A stretch of DNA of 64,000 bases from Lentisphaeria bacterium (GTDB taxonomy: Bacteria; Verrucomicrobiota; Lentisphaeria; Oligosphaerales; Oligosphaeraceae). The translations under genes were made by a program, and so were the position numbers. The stretch covers positions 5,234 through 69,233 of the forward strand of contig JAEEXV010000170.1 in NCBI GenBank assembly GCA_016287975.1, written 5' to 3'. Below the pieces are notes generated by a model. The model saw only the letters and a list, made by a program, of their open reading frames with translations. It made no database searches and was not told where the DNA came from. Shown here piece by piece: positions 25,528 to 33,919 of this stretch; within the stretch, counting starts at the first letter, position 1, and each line of letters starts with the position of its first letter.

Positions 25528-25552
25528 TTTCAGAAATATTGAGGAAGGGCTC

Positions 25553-25579
25553 GGAAAATTCGGAGGATCCGCACTTATA
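25553..25579 (+). promoter_or_regulatory. GGAAAA-N15-CTTATA promoter-like element (copy 2)
   Basis: GGAAAA at 25553-25558 and CTTATA at 25574-25579 are 15 bp apart. The tRNA-like RNA begins 19 bp further on. The next 20 bp (AGGAGGTAGACAACCAGAC) match the sequence at the same place in copy 1. Confidence 0.65.
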
Positions 25580-25597
25580 GGAGGTAGACAACCAGAC

Positions 25598-25679
25598 GGG
25601 GCCGTGGAAGGTTCCCCCCGGGGATGAAAGCCGAAGTGAACATCTCCGGGCGCGGGTTCGACACCCGCCGGCTCCACCA
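25598..25679 (+). ncRNA. tRNA-like leader RNA, tmRNA-tRNA-domain mimic (copy 2)
   Basis: The 82-nt element equals copy 1 except for one extra C in the run after GGTTC. All stems are kept: acceptor stem with G-U at the third pair, 9-bp central stem, T-arm and encoded CCA. It lies 32 bp before the ATG of the small membrane protein, so it is a leader RNA or is cut off the mRNA. Both copies have the same flanking promoter, which argues for a duplicated transcription unit rather than a simple attachment-site scar. Confidence 0.7.
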
Positions 25680-25711
25680 ATGACAACCCACACTGCAATT
25701 GGAGGACAACC

Positions 25712-26149
25712 ATGCGAGTGCGCCACATCCATGCTTCATCAGGGGAATACATCGCCGTGCATCGCAACCACGGTTCTTCTGGCCATTCCTCGGCTGGCGG
25801 CGGCGACAACGGCATGGGCTGCCTGGTGTTGCTGGTGCTGTGGGGGGTGTGGTGCTGGTGGCAGGAGATTCTCATGATTGCCTTGATCCTGGGCGTGGTC
25901 ACGGCGGTCTGCTGGCTGGGCTGGACGTTCCGGGATGAGATCGCGGATGCGGCCGTGGCCATCGGGGAGGGCCTGGCGTGGGTTTGCGTCTGGCTTGGCC
26001 GCGGCATCTGGTGGCTGCTGAAGCCGGGCTGGTCATTGCTGCAGAGCGGCTGGCAGGCATGCCGTACGGGACGGCAGGCTTCCCTGCCTGCGGCCCCGGC
26101 GGCCCCGGCCCGGCCAGGGAATTACGGGAAGATCATTCAGAAGCACTAG
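25712..26149 (+). CDS. Small membrane protein of unknown function
   Basis: This 145-residue protein has a His/Ser/Gly-rich N-terminus (1-35), two hydrophobic helices very rich in Trp (about 36-50 and 52-72), an amphipathic Trp-rich stretch (82-106) and an Ala/Pro-rich tail. I know no family for it. GGAGGACAACC before the ATG is a good ribosome site. The J-domain membrane protein begins 16 bp downstream, so the two form an operon led by the tRNA-like RNA. A membrane partner of the J protein or of the tethered PP2C is possible. Confidence 0.6.
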   Translation: MRVRHIHASSGEYIAVHRNHGSSGHSSAGGGDNGMGCLVLLVLWGVWCWWQEILMIALILGVVTAVCWLGWTFRDEIADAAVAIGEGLAWVCVWLGRGIWWLLKPGWSLLQSGWQACRTGRQASLPAAPAAPARPGNYGKIIQKH

Positions 26150-26165
26150 AAACGGAGGAACGAAC

Positions 26166-26918
26166 ATGTGTTTGGCTTGTGGCTATTCCTGGAACATCGT
26201 CGAGACGATTCGTGACGCCCAGTATGCCTGCACGCGGGTGCAAATGGGGGAGCGGGGCATCCGTATGCTGGAGCGTTGCATCGACCAGATGGAGTATCGT
26301 CGGCAGGAGGCGAAGCACCGGAACTTCGTGGTGGACACGCAGCGAATCCTGACCCTGGTGCCGTTTCTCGGCATCTTCGCGGTGATCATCTGGCTCTTCT
26401 GGACCGGGGCCATCCTGAAGGGGATTCTCGGATTGTTCATCGGGCTGCCGTTGGCGGAACCCCTGGGCTACGGGGTCGATGCCGCCTTCGCGAAGTCCCG
26501 TGAAAACCTGTCGCTTCTGGATCGGGAAGTCGCCGAGGACAACGCGATGATCGCGGAACTGCGCCGGATCGTCCAGGAGGCCAAGGATGAGCTGTCGCGC
26601 CAGGGCCAGGCGGGAAACGCGGGGCGCCAGTATTCCTCCAGGGGGAATCAGCGGCGCCAAGGCGGTCACTCCGATGCCGCGGCGGCATCGGATCCGGCCT
26701 TGGCGGACGCATACAGGACGCTGGGAGTCTCGCCGGACATTTCCGACGAGGAACTGAAACGGGTCTACCGGCAGACGATGCGCGAGGTGCATCCGGACAC
26801 TCTGGCGAACTCCGGGCTCAGCCGGCGGCTGCAGGAACTGGCGGCGGAGCAGGCCAAGGCGATCAACGCGGCCTACCATCTGATTGTCGAGGAACGCCGC
26901 AGACGGGGGGGCGGATGA
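26166..26918 (+). CDS. Membrane-anchored J-domain protein
   Basis: The 250-residue protein has an N-terminal cytoplasmic helix with CLACGY, a hydrophobic segment (about 61-98, probably a hairpin of two helices), a charged helix, a Gln/Gly/Ser linker (145-172) and a C-terminal J domain (179-245) with YRTLGVSPDISDEELKRVYR and the HPD motif (209-211). J domains stimulate DnaK ATPase, so it should recruit DnaK to the membrane. An in-line position in a TerY-P island suggests chaperone handling of a system component. It has a GGAGGAACGAAC site before the ATG. Confidence 0.85.
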   Translation: MCLACGYSWNIVETIRDAQYACTRVQMGERGIRMLERCIDQMEYRRQEAKHRNFVVDTQRILTLVPFLGIFAVIIWLFWTGAILKGILGLFIGLPLAEPLGYGVDAAFAKSRENLSLLDREVAEDNAMIAELRRIVQEAKDELSRQGQAGNAGRQYSSRGNQRRQGGHSDAAAASDPALADAYRTLGVSPDISDEELKRVYRQTMREVHPDTLANSGLSRRLQELAAEQAKAINAAYHLIVEERRRRGGG

Positions 26919-27026
26919 GGCTTTTTTATGGCCGTCGTATCCGGTTCGGGAAAATGGTGCTACGTTGTAGATGAGATCTTGATTGTGTGTCTTGAACCTG
27001 AAACAGAAAACCCAAGGAGATCGCTT

Positions 27027-29909
27027 ATGTCGAATGTCACGAGAAACCAGAAGGATCTGCTGGATGAGTATGTGCGGACGTCGCTGTTTGGTCCAGGCGG
27101 CAAGAACCGTCGGCCCATGGATGAGATCATGCCGGACCTGCAGGCCGCCTTTGGCGAGCAGCTTCCGGCGTGCCAGGCGGAGGCCGACGCGAAGGTGAAG
27201 AAGGTGCAGGAACTGGGGGCCCAGGCGGCGGAATTGGCGGCGAAGCCAGGCGCGGCGGATTCGACCGATCTGGAGAACCTGGATGCGCAGGCGAAGGAGT
27301 GCCTGGGAACCACCGGCCATTCCTATGTCCTGCGGACATTCCAGGAGGCCCAGAAGAAAACGGCGGAGACGCCGGAGGCGAAGCCGTCGCAGACGATTTC
27401 GGGCGCGGACTTCTTCGCGGCGCCGGAGCAGGCACCAATGCAGCCGATCTTCCCCGAAGACTGGAAGAAATGCAAATTTGACTACAAGCTGCAACAGATG
27501 GCTGAGCCAAAAACCTTCGGCGAATGGATGTTCCAGTATTGTCGGAGTGGCTTGTGGTATGAGCCGGCCCGCAGCACCGAGCAGAAGAAATGCGTGGTGG
27601 AGCTGAACCGGCGGTTTGGCCAGGACGAGGCGCGGATCCAGCAGGCATTGGCGACGGCGGATGCGTGGTTGGCGGCGGCGCGGCCGCTCTATGACCAGGC
27701 CGTCAAACGGAAGGAAGACAGTGCCGAGGAAGCGGAAGCCATCCAGAGCTTGGGCGGGCCGCTTCAGGGGCAGATTGACTTCAAGCGGAAAAAGGAGCAG
27801 GAACGCGACACGCGCAAGAAGATGATGGGAAAATACGAGTCGAAACTCCCGCCGCGGCTGGTGCCGTTGACGAAGTCGCAGGCGGTGTCGGTTCCGGCGA
27901 TGTCGCATGAGACGCGGCGGGTTTCGGCGTATGCGGGGCATCCAAATGACATCTACCACCTGAAGCCTGCTGCGGAATGGAACCTCTACATTGACGAGTC
28001 CTACATGGGGCAGGAGGAGGAGTTCGACCCCAATGGCAAGGGCGTCATCGCGGGGGCGCTGAGCTGCGTCTCGAATCCGCTGCCGCCGCAGCCGTCGTTG
28101 CATGCCTCCACCGATGCCACGCAGGAGTTGTTCGCGGCGGGGGACAAGGTGATCGAGACGCTGGTCACGCACGGGCAGTGCGGGGTGCTGGCGGTGCCTG
28201 CGAGCGCCTATTCCTCGGCGCAGGGGTGGGGGAGTCTGGTCATCTCCTACGTCGACCTGGTGCTGCGGCTGCTGCCGCTGCCTGCGGACGGGAGCAAGGT
28301 CAAGCTGAACATCTTCATCGAGGGGCGCGCGCCGTACAATCGCTCGGTGGACTTCGACTATCTGCGGGACGCGTGCAAGTACAATTTGATGCACGTCTTC
28401 CCGGAACGTGCGAGGCGCATCGACTTCACGATGGCGGCGATGGGCAAGAACAACCCGCACAACGCCTATCCGGATCTGATCGCTCACACCTGCCGGATGC
28501 ATGGGAAAGGGAATCGGATGGCAACGAAGCGCTACGAGTATGCCGACTGGGCGGGGAAGTGCTTCCTGAACTATCCGGCGCAGGATCTGCGGAACCTGCT
28601 GGAGTACTTCTTCAGCGGGCGGGCGCTGCCGGCCGAGGAGTGGAGCCAGCTGCTCTCGGCCGGCAGACCGGCCGAAGGCAGCCTGCTCTCAGCGCTGATG
28701 CAGACCCTCGGCACGGAGGCCCAGGGCAATGTCGATCTGTGGAAGAGCTACCTCGACTGCACGGTGCAGCACCTCTCCTCCAAGGCGATTCACCTGCGCG
28801 AACTGAAGGCGCAGCTGAGCTGGCTCAAGAGCTGGCAGCCGGCGGAAGCGGAACTGCCGCCGCGGGTCAAGCTGCTGTGGCTGACCTCGAAGCTGGCGGA
28901 GGCGAACCATCTGGGCGAAGTCGACCGCCATTCTCCGGTGGGCGAGGAGTTCCTGCGGCTGGTGCGCGACCTCTACGAGGAGGATGCGCCGCTGGTCTGC
29001 TGGGCGGTGCTCCACCTGGCCGTCCAGAAGACCAACGCCTACCAGTTCGAGGAGGCGCGCAAACTGGTCACCGATTTCAGCGACATCGGTTCGCTGCTCT
29101 CCAAGGAGCCGCCCTTCACCCGCTTTCTCAAGGCGGTGGCACGGACGCTGGGGGTGGACGGCACGCCGCAGAACTACGTCCCGGCGGCGATTCCCGGGCT
29201 GCGCTACTACGGGCAGCTCTTGTCGTCGTGCGGGCAGCACGAGGCCTTCCTGGGCAACCGTCCGAAGGCGCGGATCTACTTCCAGGAGGCAATCCGGTGC
29301 TTCGAGCGTCTGAGCGAGGGAAAGACGCGGGAGATCGACCAGACCCGCGCCTACCTGGCCACGGCGCAGATGGACGAGGCTCCGGAGGCTTCGGAGACGC
29401 TGGCGGATCTGGAGGCCTACCTTGGGATGGGGCTGATGGAGGCGGCGCGGAAACTGGCCGGTTCGACCGAGGACAAGGACAAATACCACCATCACATCCT
29501 GCTGCGCTATCTGGCGCAGTGCCGTCCCGCCGAGGCGGTGAAGGCATACCTTGCGGAGGCCGCGAAGTGGCAGGTCGGGGAAGGGCATCCGTGGGAGATG
29601 ATCGAGTTCTACCGCGCACTGTTGGTCGAGGACACGGCGGAACGGGCTCGTCGGCTCCAGAATGCTTATCGCATCGCGATGGAGGAGCCAGGTGCGACCC
29701 TGCATGTCATTGGATGCGTGATTGCGGGCGCAATGCGCTATTACGACGTGTCGTTGAACGACGAGGAATACAAGCGACTGGTGGCGGAGGTCGCGACCGA
29801 TGTGCCGGGGCTGGGAAATGAGCGCATCCGTGCGCTTCAGGAGCAGCAGGCGGCACTGCGGCCGCCGCTAGAACTGGCCAGCATCGTCCTGCCCTTCAAC
29901 TTCCGATGA
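27027..29909 (+). CDS. Large TPR-like protein with YIDES (DUF3800/RNase H-like) motif (paralogue C)
   Basis: This 960-residue protein is the longest of the trio. A helical and Ala/Glu-rich N-terminal part (1-300) is followed by WNLYIDESYMGQEEEFD (Asp323, Glu324), the classic opening of DUF3800-like RNase H-fold domains, then GKGVIAGALSC and KLNIFIEGR. Residues about 500-940 are helical and TPR-like, with KYHHHILLRYL and GHPWEMIEFYR blocks (near 815 and 853) shared with paralogues A and B. It ends in LPFNFR. AAGGAG precedes ATG 27027. The patatin gene starts 54 bp downstream, suggesting a two-gene unit. I infer a scaffold or effector with a metal-dependent catalytic domain; activity is not proven. 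Confidence 0.6.
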   Translation: MSNVTRNQKDLLDEYVRTSLFGPGGKNRRPMDEIMPDLQAAFGEQLPACQAEADAKVKKVQELGAQAAELAAKPGAADSTDLENLDAQAKECLGTTGHSYVLRTFQEAQKKTAETPEAKPSQTISGADFFAAPEQAPMQPIFPEDWKKCKFDYKLQQMAEPKTFGEWMFQYCRSGLWYEPARSTEQKKCVVELNRRFGQDEARIQQALATADAWLAAARPLYDQAVKRKEDSAEEAEAIQSLGGPLQGQIDFKRKKEQERDTRKKMMGKYESKLPPRLVPLTKSQAVSVPAMSHETRRVSAYAGHPNDIYHLKPAAEWNLYIDESYMGQEEEFDPNGKGVIAGALSCVSNPLPPQPSLHASTDATQELFAAGDKVIETLVTHGQCGVLAVPASAYSSAQGWGSLVISYVDLVLRLLPLPADGSKVKLNIFIEGRAPYNRSVDFDYLRDACKYNLMHVFPERARRIDFTMAAMGKNNPHNAYPDLIAHTCRMHGKGNRMATKRYEYADWAGKCFLNYPAQDLRNLLEYFFSGRALPAEEWSQLLSAGRPAEGSLLSALMQTLGTEAQGNVDLWKSYLDCTVQHLSSKAIHLRELKAQLSWLKSWQPAEAELPPRVKLLWLTSKLAEANHLGEVDRHSPVGEEFLRLVRDLYEEDAPLVCWAVLHLAVQKTNAYQFEEARKLVTDFSDIGSLLSKEPPFTRFLKAVARTLGVDGTPQNYVPAAIPGLRYYGQLLSSCGQHEAFLGNRPKARIYFQEAIRCFERLSEGKTREIDQTRAYLATAQMDEAPEASETLADLEAYLGMGLMEAARKLAGSTEDKDKYHHHILLRYLAQCRPAEAVKAYLAEAAKWQVGEGHPWEMIEFYRALLVEDTAERARRLQNAYRIAMEEPGATLHVIGCVIAGAMRYYDVSLNDEEYKRLVAEVATDVPGLGNERIRALQEQQAALRPPLELASIVLPFNFR

Positions 29910-29963
29910 CAAACCCAGTCGCGGAGGCGTCCCCGCCGATGGGGCGCCTCCGCGTAGCCTGAC

Positions 29964-32900
29964 ATGAGCGAACTTTCTTTCTTTGATGATTATGCGATCG
30001 TCTTCGCGGGCGGCGGGGCCCGCGGCGCCTGGCAGCTGGGGGTCTGGAAGGCCTTTCACGAGAAAGGACTGCCGTCGCCAAGGGTGATTTCCGGCACCTC
30101 GGTGGGGGCGTTGAACGCGGCGATGTTCTCCCAAATGGACTACCAGAAGGCCGAGGAGATCTGGTGCCATGTCGGCACCCTGGAAGTGCTGGAGGGCGTG
30201 AAGGAGAGCCATTCGTGGCTGCTGCGCAAGCTGGCGGACTTCGCCCAGCAGAAGTTGACCTGGAATCCCGTTTCCTGGATGGACCTGCTTGCGGCGTTTC
30301 CTGGGGTGTTGGCCAAGGTGGGGGGGACTGCGGTGAAATTGTGCGCGGGAATCTGCAACGCGGATGGATTGAAGACGCTGATCGAGGGGGGCGTGGTGTG
30401 GGACCAGGAGCATTTTCGCATTCCTGTGTATATCTGCACCCATAACAAAGAAACGGCGCAGGTAGAGTATTATTTGCTTCAGGACGAGTCGATTCCATTG
30501 GAGAGCCGGAAACTTCTCCTGCTTTCCTCGGCTTCGATTCCATTTGTCTTCCCGGAAGTCCGGGTCGGGAATCGGCGGTATTGCGACGGCGGTTTTGGGG
30601 TGAGATTCCCGTGGCTCGACTTGTCGAAGCGGCTGGACAATGTGCCGTTGCGCCCTCTGGTGGATCGGTGTCCGGACCTTCGCAATGTGCTGGTGCTGGG
30701 GCTGAAGCCGCAGGAGATGACCTATCGCGAAGACCCGCGTTATGACCAATGCCGGATTTTCCCTCTGCTGCCAGAACGCGACCTGGGATTCCCGCTGGAC
30801 TTTTCCCGCAGTCATACGGAGAAGTTGATGGCGGATGGCTACAGCGATGCCATGAAATGGCTGGGGCGGCTTCAGGAAAATGGCGAGCAATGCGCGATTT
30901 CCATGTCGCATCTGCGGGAATTGCAAGCGCAGCAGGTCGAACTGGGGCAGGTGGAGGAACGGCACCGGGTGTTTGTGCAGTTCCTGGCGGAGCGTTTGGA
31001 AAAAGAGCAGGAAGCGAGTGATTTATTGCGCAATGAGCCGGCGAGCCTGGCGGGGTACGAGGCGTGGTGCCGGGAGAATCCGCTGCCGGCGCTGACGGAG
31101 GCAAGGCCGGTGCGCCTGGGCCGGCTGGAAGAATACCTCAAGGGGGTGCAGCATGTGGTCGAGGACTTTCTGCAGATGCGGCATCACCTGGATGGACTGC
31201 TGGCGGCGCAGAAGGGCTTCAATCTGAATGTGCATGAGAAGGAGGAGCATCGGCAGATGCATCGCCAGATGACCGACTTCGTGTTGAAGCTTCCGCGGGT
31301 CTTCAACGACCTGCTGCATTTGCATGTCCTGAACGCAAAGCAAGCGGGCGAGCTGCTGGACCAGCTTTGCCAATGCAGCGCCGAGGGATATCTGCACGCA
31401 TTGCTCGCCGAACGTCGCATGGGCATCCTGCAGATGCGGATCTTCCGGGAATTCCAGGCGGGTTCGGGGCGGAAGGCATTGCCGCCGCCCTCCGGGATTT
31501 TCACCGCGGAGGGACTGGATTCACTGGAGCGGCTGGCGGAGACGGCGGCTGGCCACCCGGAAAACCTGCGCTTTTTTGCGGCACCGCTTTTGGAACGCGC
31601 ACTGGAAGGCGTGCCGTCCGCGCGCCCCGTCATCCTGGCGGAGCTGCTGGGGCGGCATTTCCTGTCGGGGGGCCGGGCACATGGAAACGTGCTGCGGGAG
31701 GCCTTGGGCGCGGAGCAGTTCGCGGAAGTCTCGCGCTGGCTGCCCGAAGGCGCGGAACTGCAAGGCGGGGATGCCGTGGTGCAGCGGCTGGAGGAATGCA
31801 TTGAGGAAGGGGCCTTGCGGGCTGCGGTGGGGCTGCATTTCCGGCGGCTGCTGGGGGCCGACGGTTTGGCGCCGATGTTCCTGGAGGGCGAGTGCCAGCG
31901 TGCTTTTCTGGTTCCGTTCCGGTTTGAGGAAGCGGCACCTGCAGTGGTGGATATTGCAGGACATGAGATCCTGGATGCGGAAGGGGAGGCCGCCTGGTCG
32001 GAGGAGTTGAGGCGTCTGGGGATCCCCATGCGGGTGCGTCTGTTGTGCAGTGGAATCGACGGGCTGCCTTGGGAACGGGGGGCTCTGGCGCTGCCGTGGC
32101 AGGTGGCCTGGTGGAGGCGTTGTGGTGGCGAAGGCGGCGTGCCGCGATATGCGCCGATGCAGCTGGTTGCGACGGGCGCGTTGAATGCCGAAGGGCTGCT
32201 GCGGCCGGTTGCCGTGGAGGAAAAGGCGGTGGCGGTGGCCGCGCAGTTGTTCGGGGCGACGCTGGTGTATCCCGACGATGGCGAGACGGTGCCGCAGGGG
32301 CTCTCTGTGCTGGCATTGCGCCAGAATCTGCCGTTGTCGGAGGTGCATCGGGAAATCCGGGAGCAAATTGAGGCTACGACCGATTGGGATTGGAATTATG
32401 CGCTCCAGCGCTTCCACACGCTTGGGTTGGAGGTGCGCGCGTGGAATGTCAGCCAGTGGGAGACATTGCGTCGGCGGCTGGAGCATTCGGCGGCGCGGCT
32501 CAATCGAGTCGAACATCCTCGGGAGTATCTGCTGAATCTGATGCTTCGCAGCGAGGCGCACTGCCACTTTGGGGATACGGCACAGGCCCGGGAACTGCAT
32601 GCGAAGGCATCCGCCTTTGCCGCCCGGCAAGGGCAGGGGTTCCTTCCATTTCAGCTGCGCCTGGGCATCCAGCAACTGGTACTGGAAGAGGACGACGAGG
32701 ATTTCGCTGCAATCCTGGCGCGTGCGCCGGAGTTGCGCCGCCAACTGGAGGCGCAGGGAGATGCGGATCTTTGGATGCGTTTCCATGGAACGATGGGGCA
32801 GGCAAATGCATTCGGATGCCTGGCCGGGATACCCGGCTTCTCGCAGGAGGCGTCATGCTCGCATTTTGAGCAGGCGGTGCGTCTGGCGGTGGAGAGTGGG

Positions 32901-33500
32901 CGGGACCACGACATTGCGCAGGACTTGAACTACCGCTATCTCTACCATGCACTCTTCCTTCCTGGAAGTCCTGAGGAGCAGGAGGCGCTGGAGGATGCGT
33001 CGGCGAAGTGCCGCGACTTGCAGGACAAGGGGGATCCGGCCGCCTGGAAAAACCGCTGTTTTCTGGCGCGTATCCAGGCTTTCTCCTGGTATCGGCAGTT
33101 GCTCCGGGACGGAAACGCGCCGCACTATGAGGCGGATTGGACGATGCGGGAATTGCTGCGCCTGCCAGGCAGGCAGGAGTGGCTGCGCGCCACGGTCGCC
33201 AAATATCTCGGCGCCCTGGCTGCGGCGGAGGGGGACCGTTCGCGTTCGGAGGGGCTTTTCGGCAATGCCTTGTCGGCGCTGGAGCAAGCGGGGCGGACAG
33301 GTGTCCTGGCGATGATCCGGTTGACGGTCTGCGCGGAGGCCTGGCGTTCGCTGCACGCGACGGACTATTTGCAGGAAGCGCGTGCACTTTGGGACGGCGG
33401 CTTGGCGGCAACCGGCGGGAATGGTGTCCTGTCTTGCTGGGGCGACTGGCTGAAGGCGCCGGAGACGGCGGCCTTTCCCGGGCTGCGCTACTGGTATTGA
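29964..33500 (+). CDS. Patatin-like phospholipase fused to Lon-like and TPR-like module
   Basis: The 1178-residue protein starts with a patatin domain (about 8-300): oxyanion loop AGGGARGAW (15-23), nucleophile elbow GTSVG with Ser46, and DGG with Asp208, so the Ser-Asp dyad is intact. A helical region (300-510) leads to a module shared with the protein at 13841-15850. The module has a Lon-like segment (LALPWQVAWW, ATGALNAEGLLRPVAVEEK), in which the nucleophile Ser position is not kept, then TPR-like helices with LMLRSEA, DLWMRFHGTM, DIAQDLNYR and the C-terminal FPGLRYWY. Patatin effectors attack membrane phospholipids in several anti-phage systems such as CBASS. The shared module presumably provides regulation or docking. 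No signal peptide is seen, so it is probably cytoplasmic. Confidence 0.75.
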   Translation: MSELSFFDDYAIVFAGGGARGAWQLGVWKAFHEKGLPSPRVISGTSVGALNAAMFSQMDYQKAEEIWCHVGTLEVLEGVKESHSWLLRKLADFAQQKLTWNPVSWMDLLAAFPGVLAKVGGTAVKLCAGICNADGLKTLIEGGVVWDQEHFRIPVYICTHNKETAQVEYYLLQDESIPLESRKLLLLSSASIPFVFPEVRVGNRRYCDGGFGVRFPWLDLSKRLDNVPLRPLVDRCPDLRNVLVLGLKPQEMTYREDPRYDQCRIFPLLPERDLGFPLDFSRSHTEKLMADGYSDAMKWLGRLQENGEQCAISMSHLRELQAQQVELGQVEERHRVFVQFLAERLEKEQEASDLLRNEPASLAGYEAWCRENPLPALTEARPVRLGRLEEYLKGVQHVVEDFLQMRHHLDGLLAAQKGFNLNVHEKEEHRQMHRQMTDFVLKLPRVFNDLLHLHVLNAKQAGELLDQLCQCSAEGYLHALLAERRMGILQMRIFREFQAGSGRKALPPPSGIFTAEGLDSLERLAETAAGHPENLRFFAAPLLERALEGVPSARPVILAELLGRHFLSGGRAHGNVLREALGAEQFAEVSRWLPEGAELQGGDAVVQRLEECIEEGALRAAVGLHFRRLLGADGLAPMFLEGECQRAFLVPFRFEEAAPAVVDIAGHEILDAEGEAAWSEELRRLGIPMRVRLLCSGIDGLPWERGALALPWQVAWWRRCGGEGGVPRYAPMQLVATGALNAEGLLRPVAVEEKAVAVAAQLFGATLVYPDDGETVPQGLSVLALRQNLPLSEVHREIREQIEATTDWDWNYALQRFHTLGLEVRAWNVSQWETLRRRLEHSAARLNRVEHPREYLLNLMLRSEAHCHFGDTAQARELHAKASAFAARQGQGFLPFQLRLGIQQLVLEEDDEDFAAILARAPELRRQLEAQGDADLWMRFHGTMGQANAFGCLAGIPGFSQEASCSHFEQAVRLAVESGRDHDIAQDLNYRYLYHALFLPGSPEEQEALEDASAKCRDLQDKGDPAAWKNRCFLARIQAFSWYRQLLRDGNAPHYEADWTMRELLRLPGRQEWLRATVAKYLGALAAAEGDRSRSEGLFGNALSALEQAGRTGVLAMIRLTVCAEAWRSLHATDYLQEARALWDGGLAATGGNGVLSCWGDWLKAPETAAFPGLRYWY

Positions 33501-33919
33501 GCGGAGTCGCAGGAGGACATGGCCTTCTCCAGTCAGAAGTCTTTCAATTCCAGTTCCATCGCCTTCTTTGCATACGCTCTGTTCCCCAAGAGGGTCGGTT
33601 CCATCGCCATTTCGCCAAGTCGTCATGCCGGATTGTCTGCTTCACGAGGGATCATTGCCGACCCGCCTGAGGGAGAGTGCGCTTGACGAAGCGGACGTAG
33701 CCACGGCGTCCCGCCGTGGCGGTCGGGTGAGCCACACAGGATTTGCAATTGGGCGGCGGAATCGTTCATTGCGTCGTTAGTCGGGGCGACCACGGCGGGA
33801 CGCCGTGGCTACCATTTTCGGGACGTTGACCAGGCAATAGCCTACCCTCATGGGGAACCGCGCATGTATAAAACGCAGTGTCCCGCCGTATATTCGGATG
33901 GGCCGTGTCGGCAAGAATG
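33501..33919. other. Intergenic region at the end of island block 1, with TIR element E7
   Basis: The 419-bp gap between convergent genes contains TIR element E7 and no gene. It marks the border between the conflict island and the metabolic block. Confidence 0.6.
33575..33863. repeat. TIR element E7 (about 289 bp)
   Basis: Ends are GTTCCCCAAGAGGG (33581) and CCCTCATGGGGAAC (ending 33857), an almost perfect inverted pair. Inside are two mutually inverted CCACGGCG/CGCCGTGG hairpins (about 33698-33720 and 33790-33812). The middle (GAGCCACACAGG ... TACCATTTTCGGG) is highly similar to element E8 near 58.8 kb, in the same orientation. There is no transposase gene, so it resembles a MITE. Confidence 0.65.

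Larger units (their letters stand above)
25244..25711. other. Intergenic region with TIR element, promoter and second tRNA-like RNA
   Basis: The 468-bp gap has no gene. It holds TIR element E6 (25331-25527), promoter copy 2 (25553-25579) and tRNA-like copy 2 (25598-25679). The order TIR - promoter - tRNA-like - gene repeats the layout upstream of TerY. Confidence 0.65.

Noticed and set aside
26947..26975. Sixth GGAAAA-N15-CTTA promoter before paralogue C
   Set aside because: GGAAAA is present, but no CTTA stands at the right distance.
33575..33863. Full insertion sequence at 33.6 kb
   Set aside because: The TIR pair encloses under 300 bp and there is no transposase.
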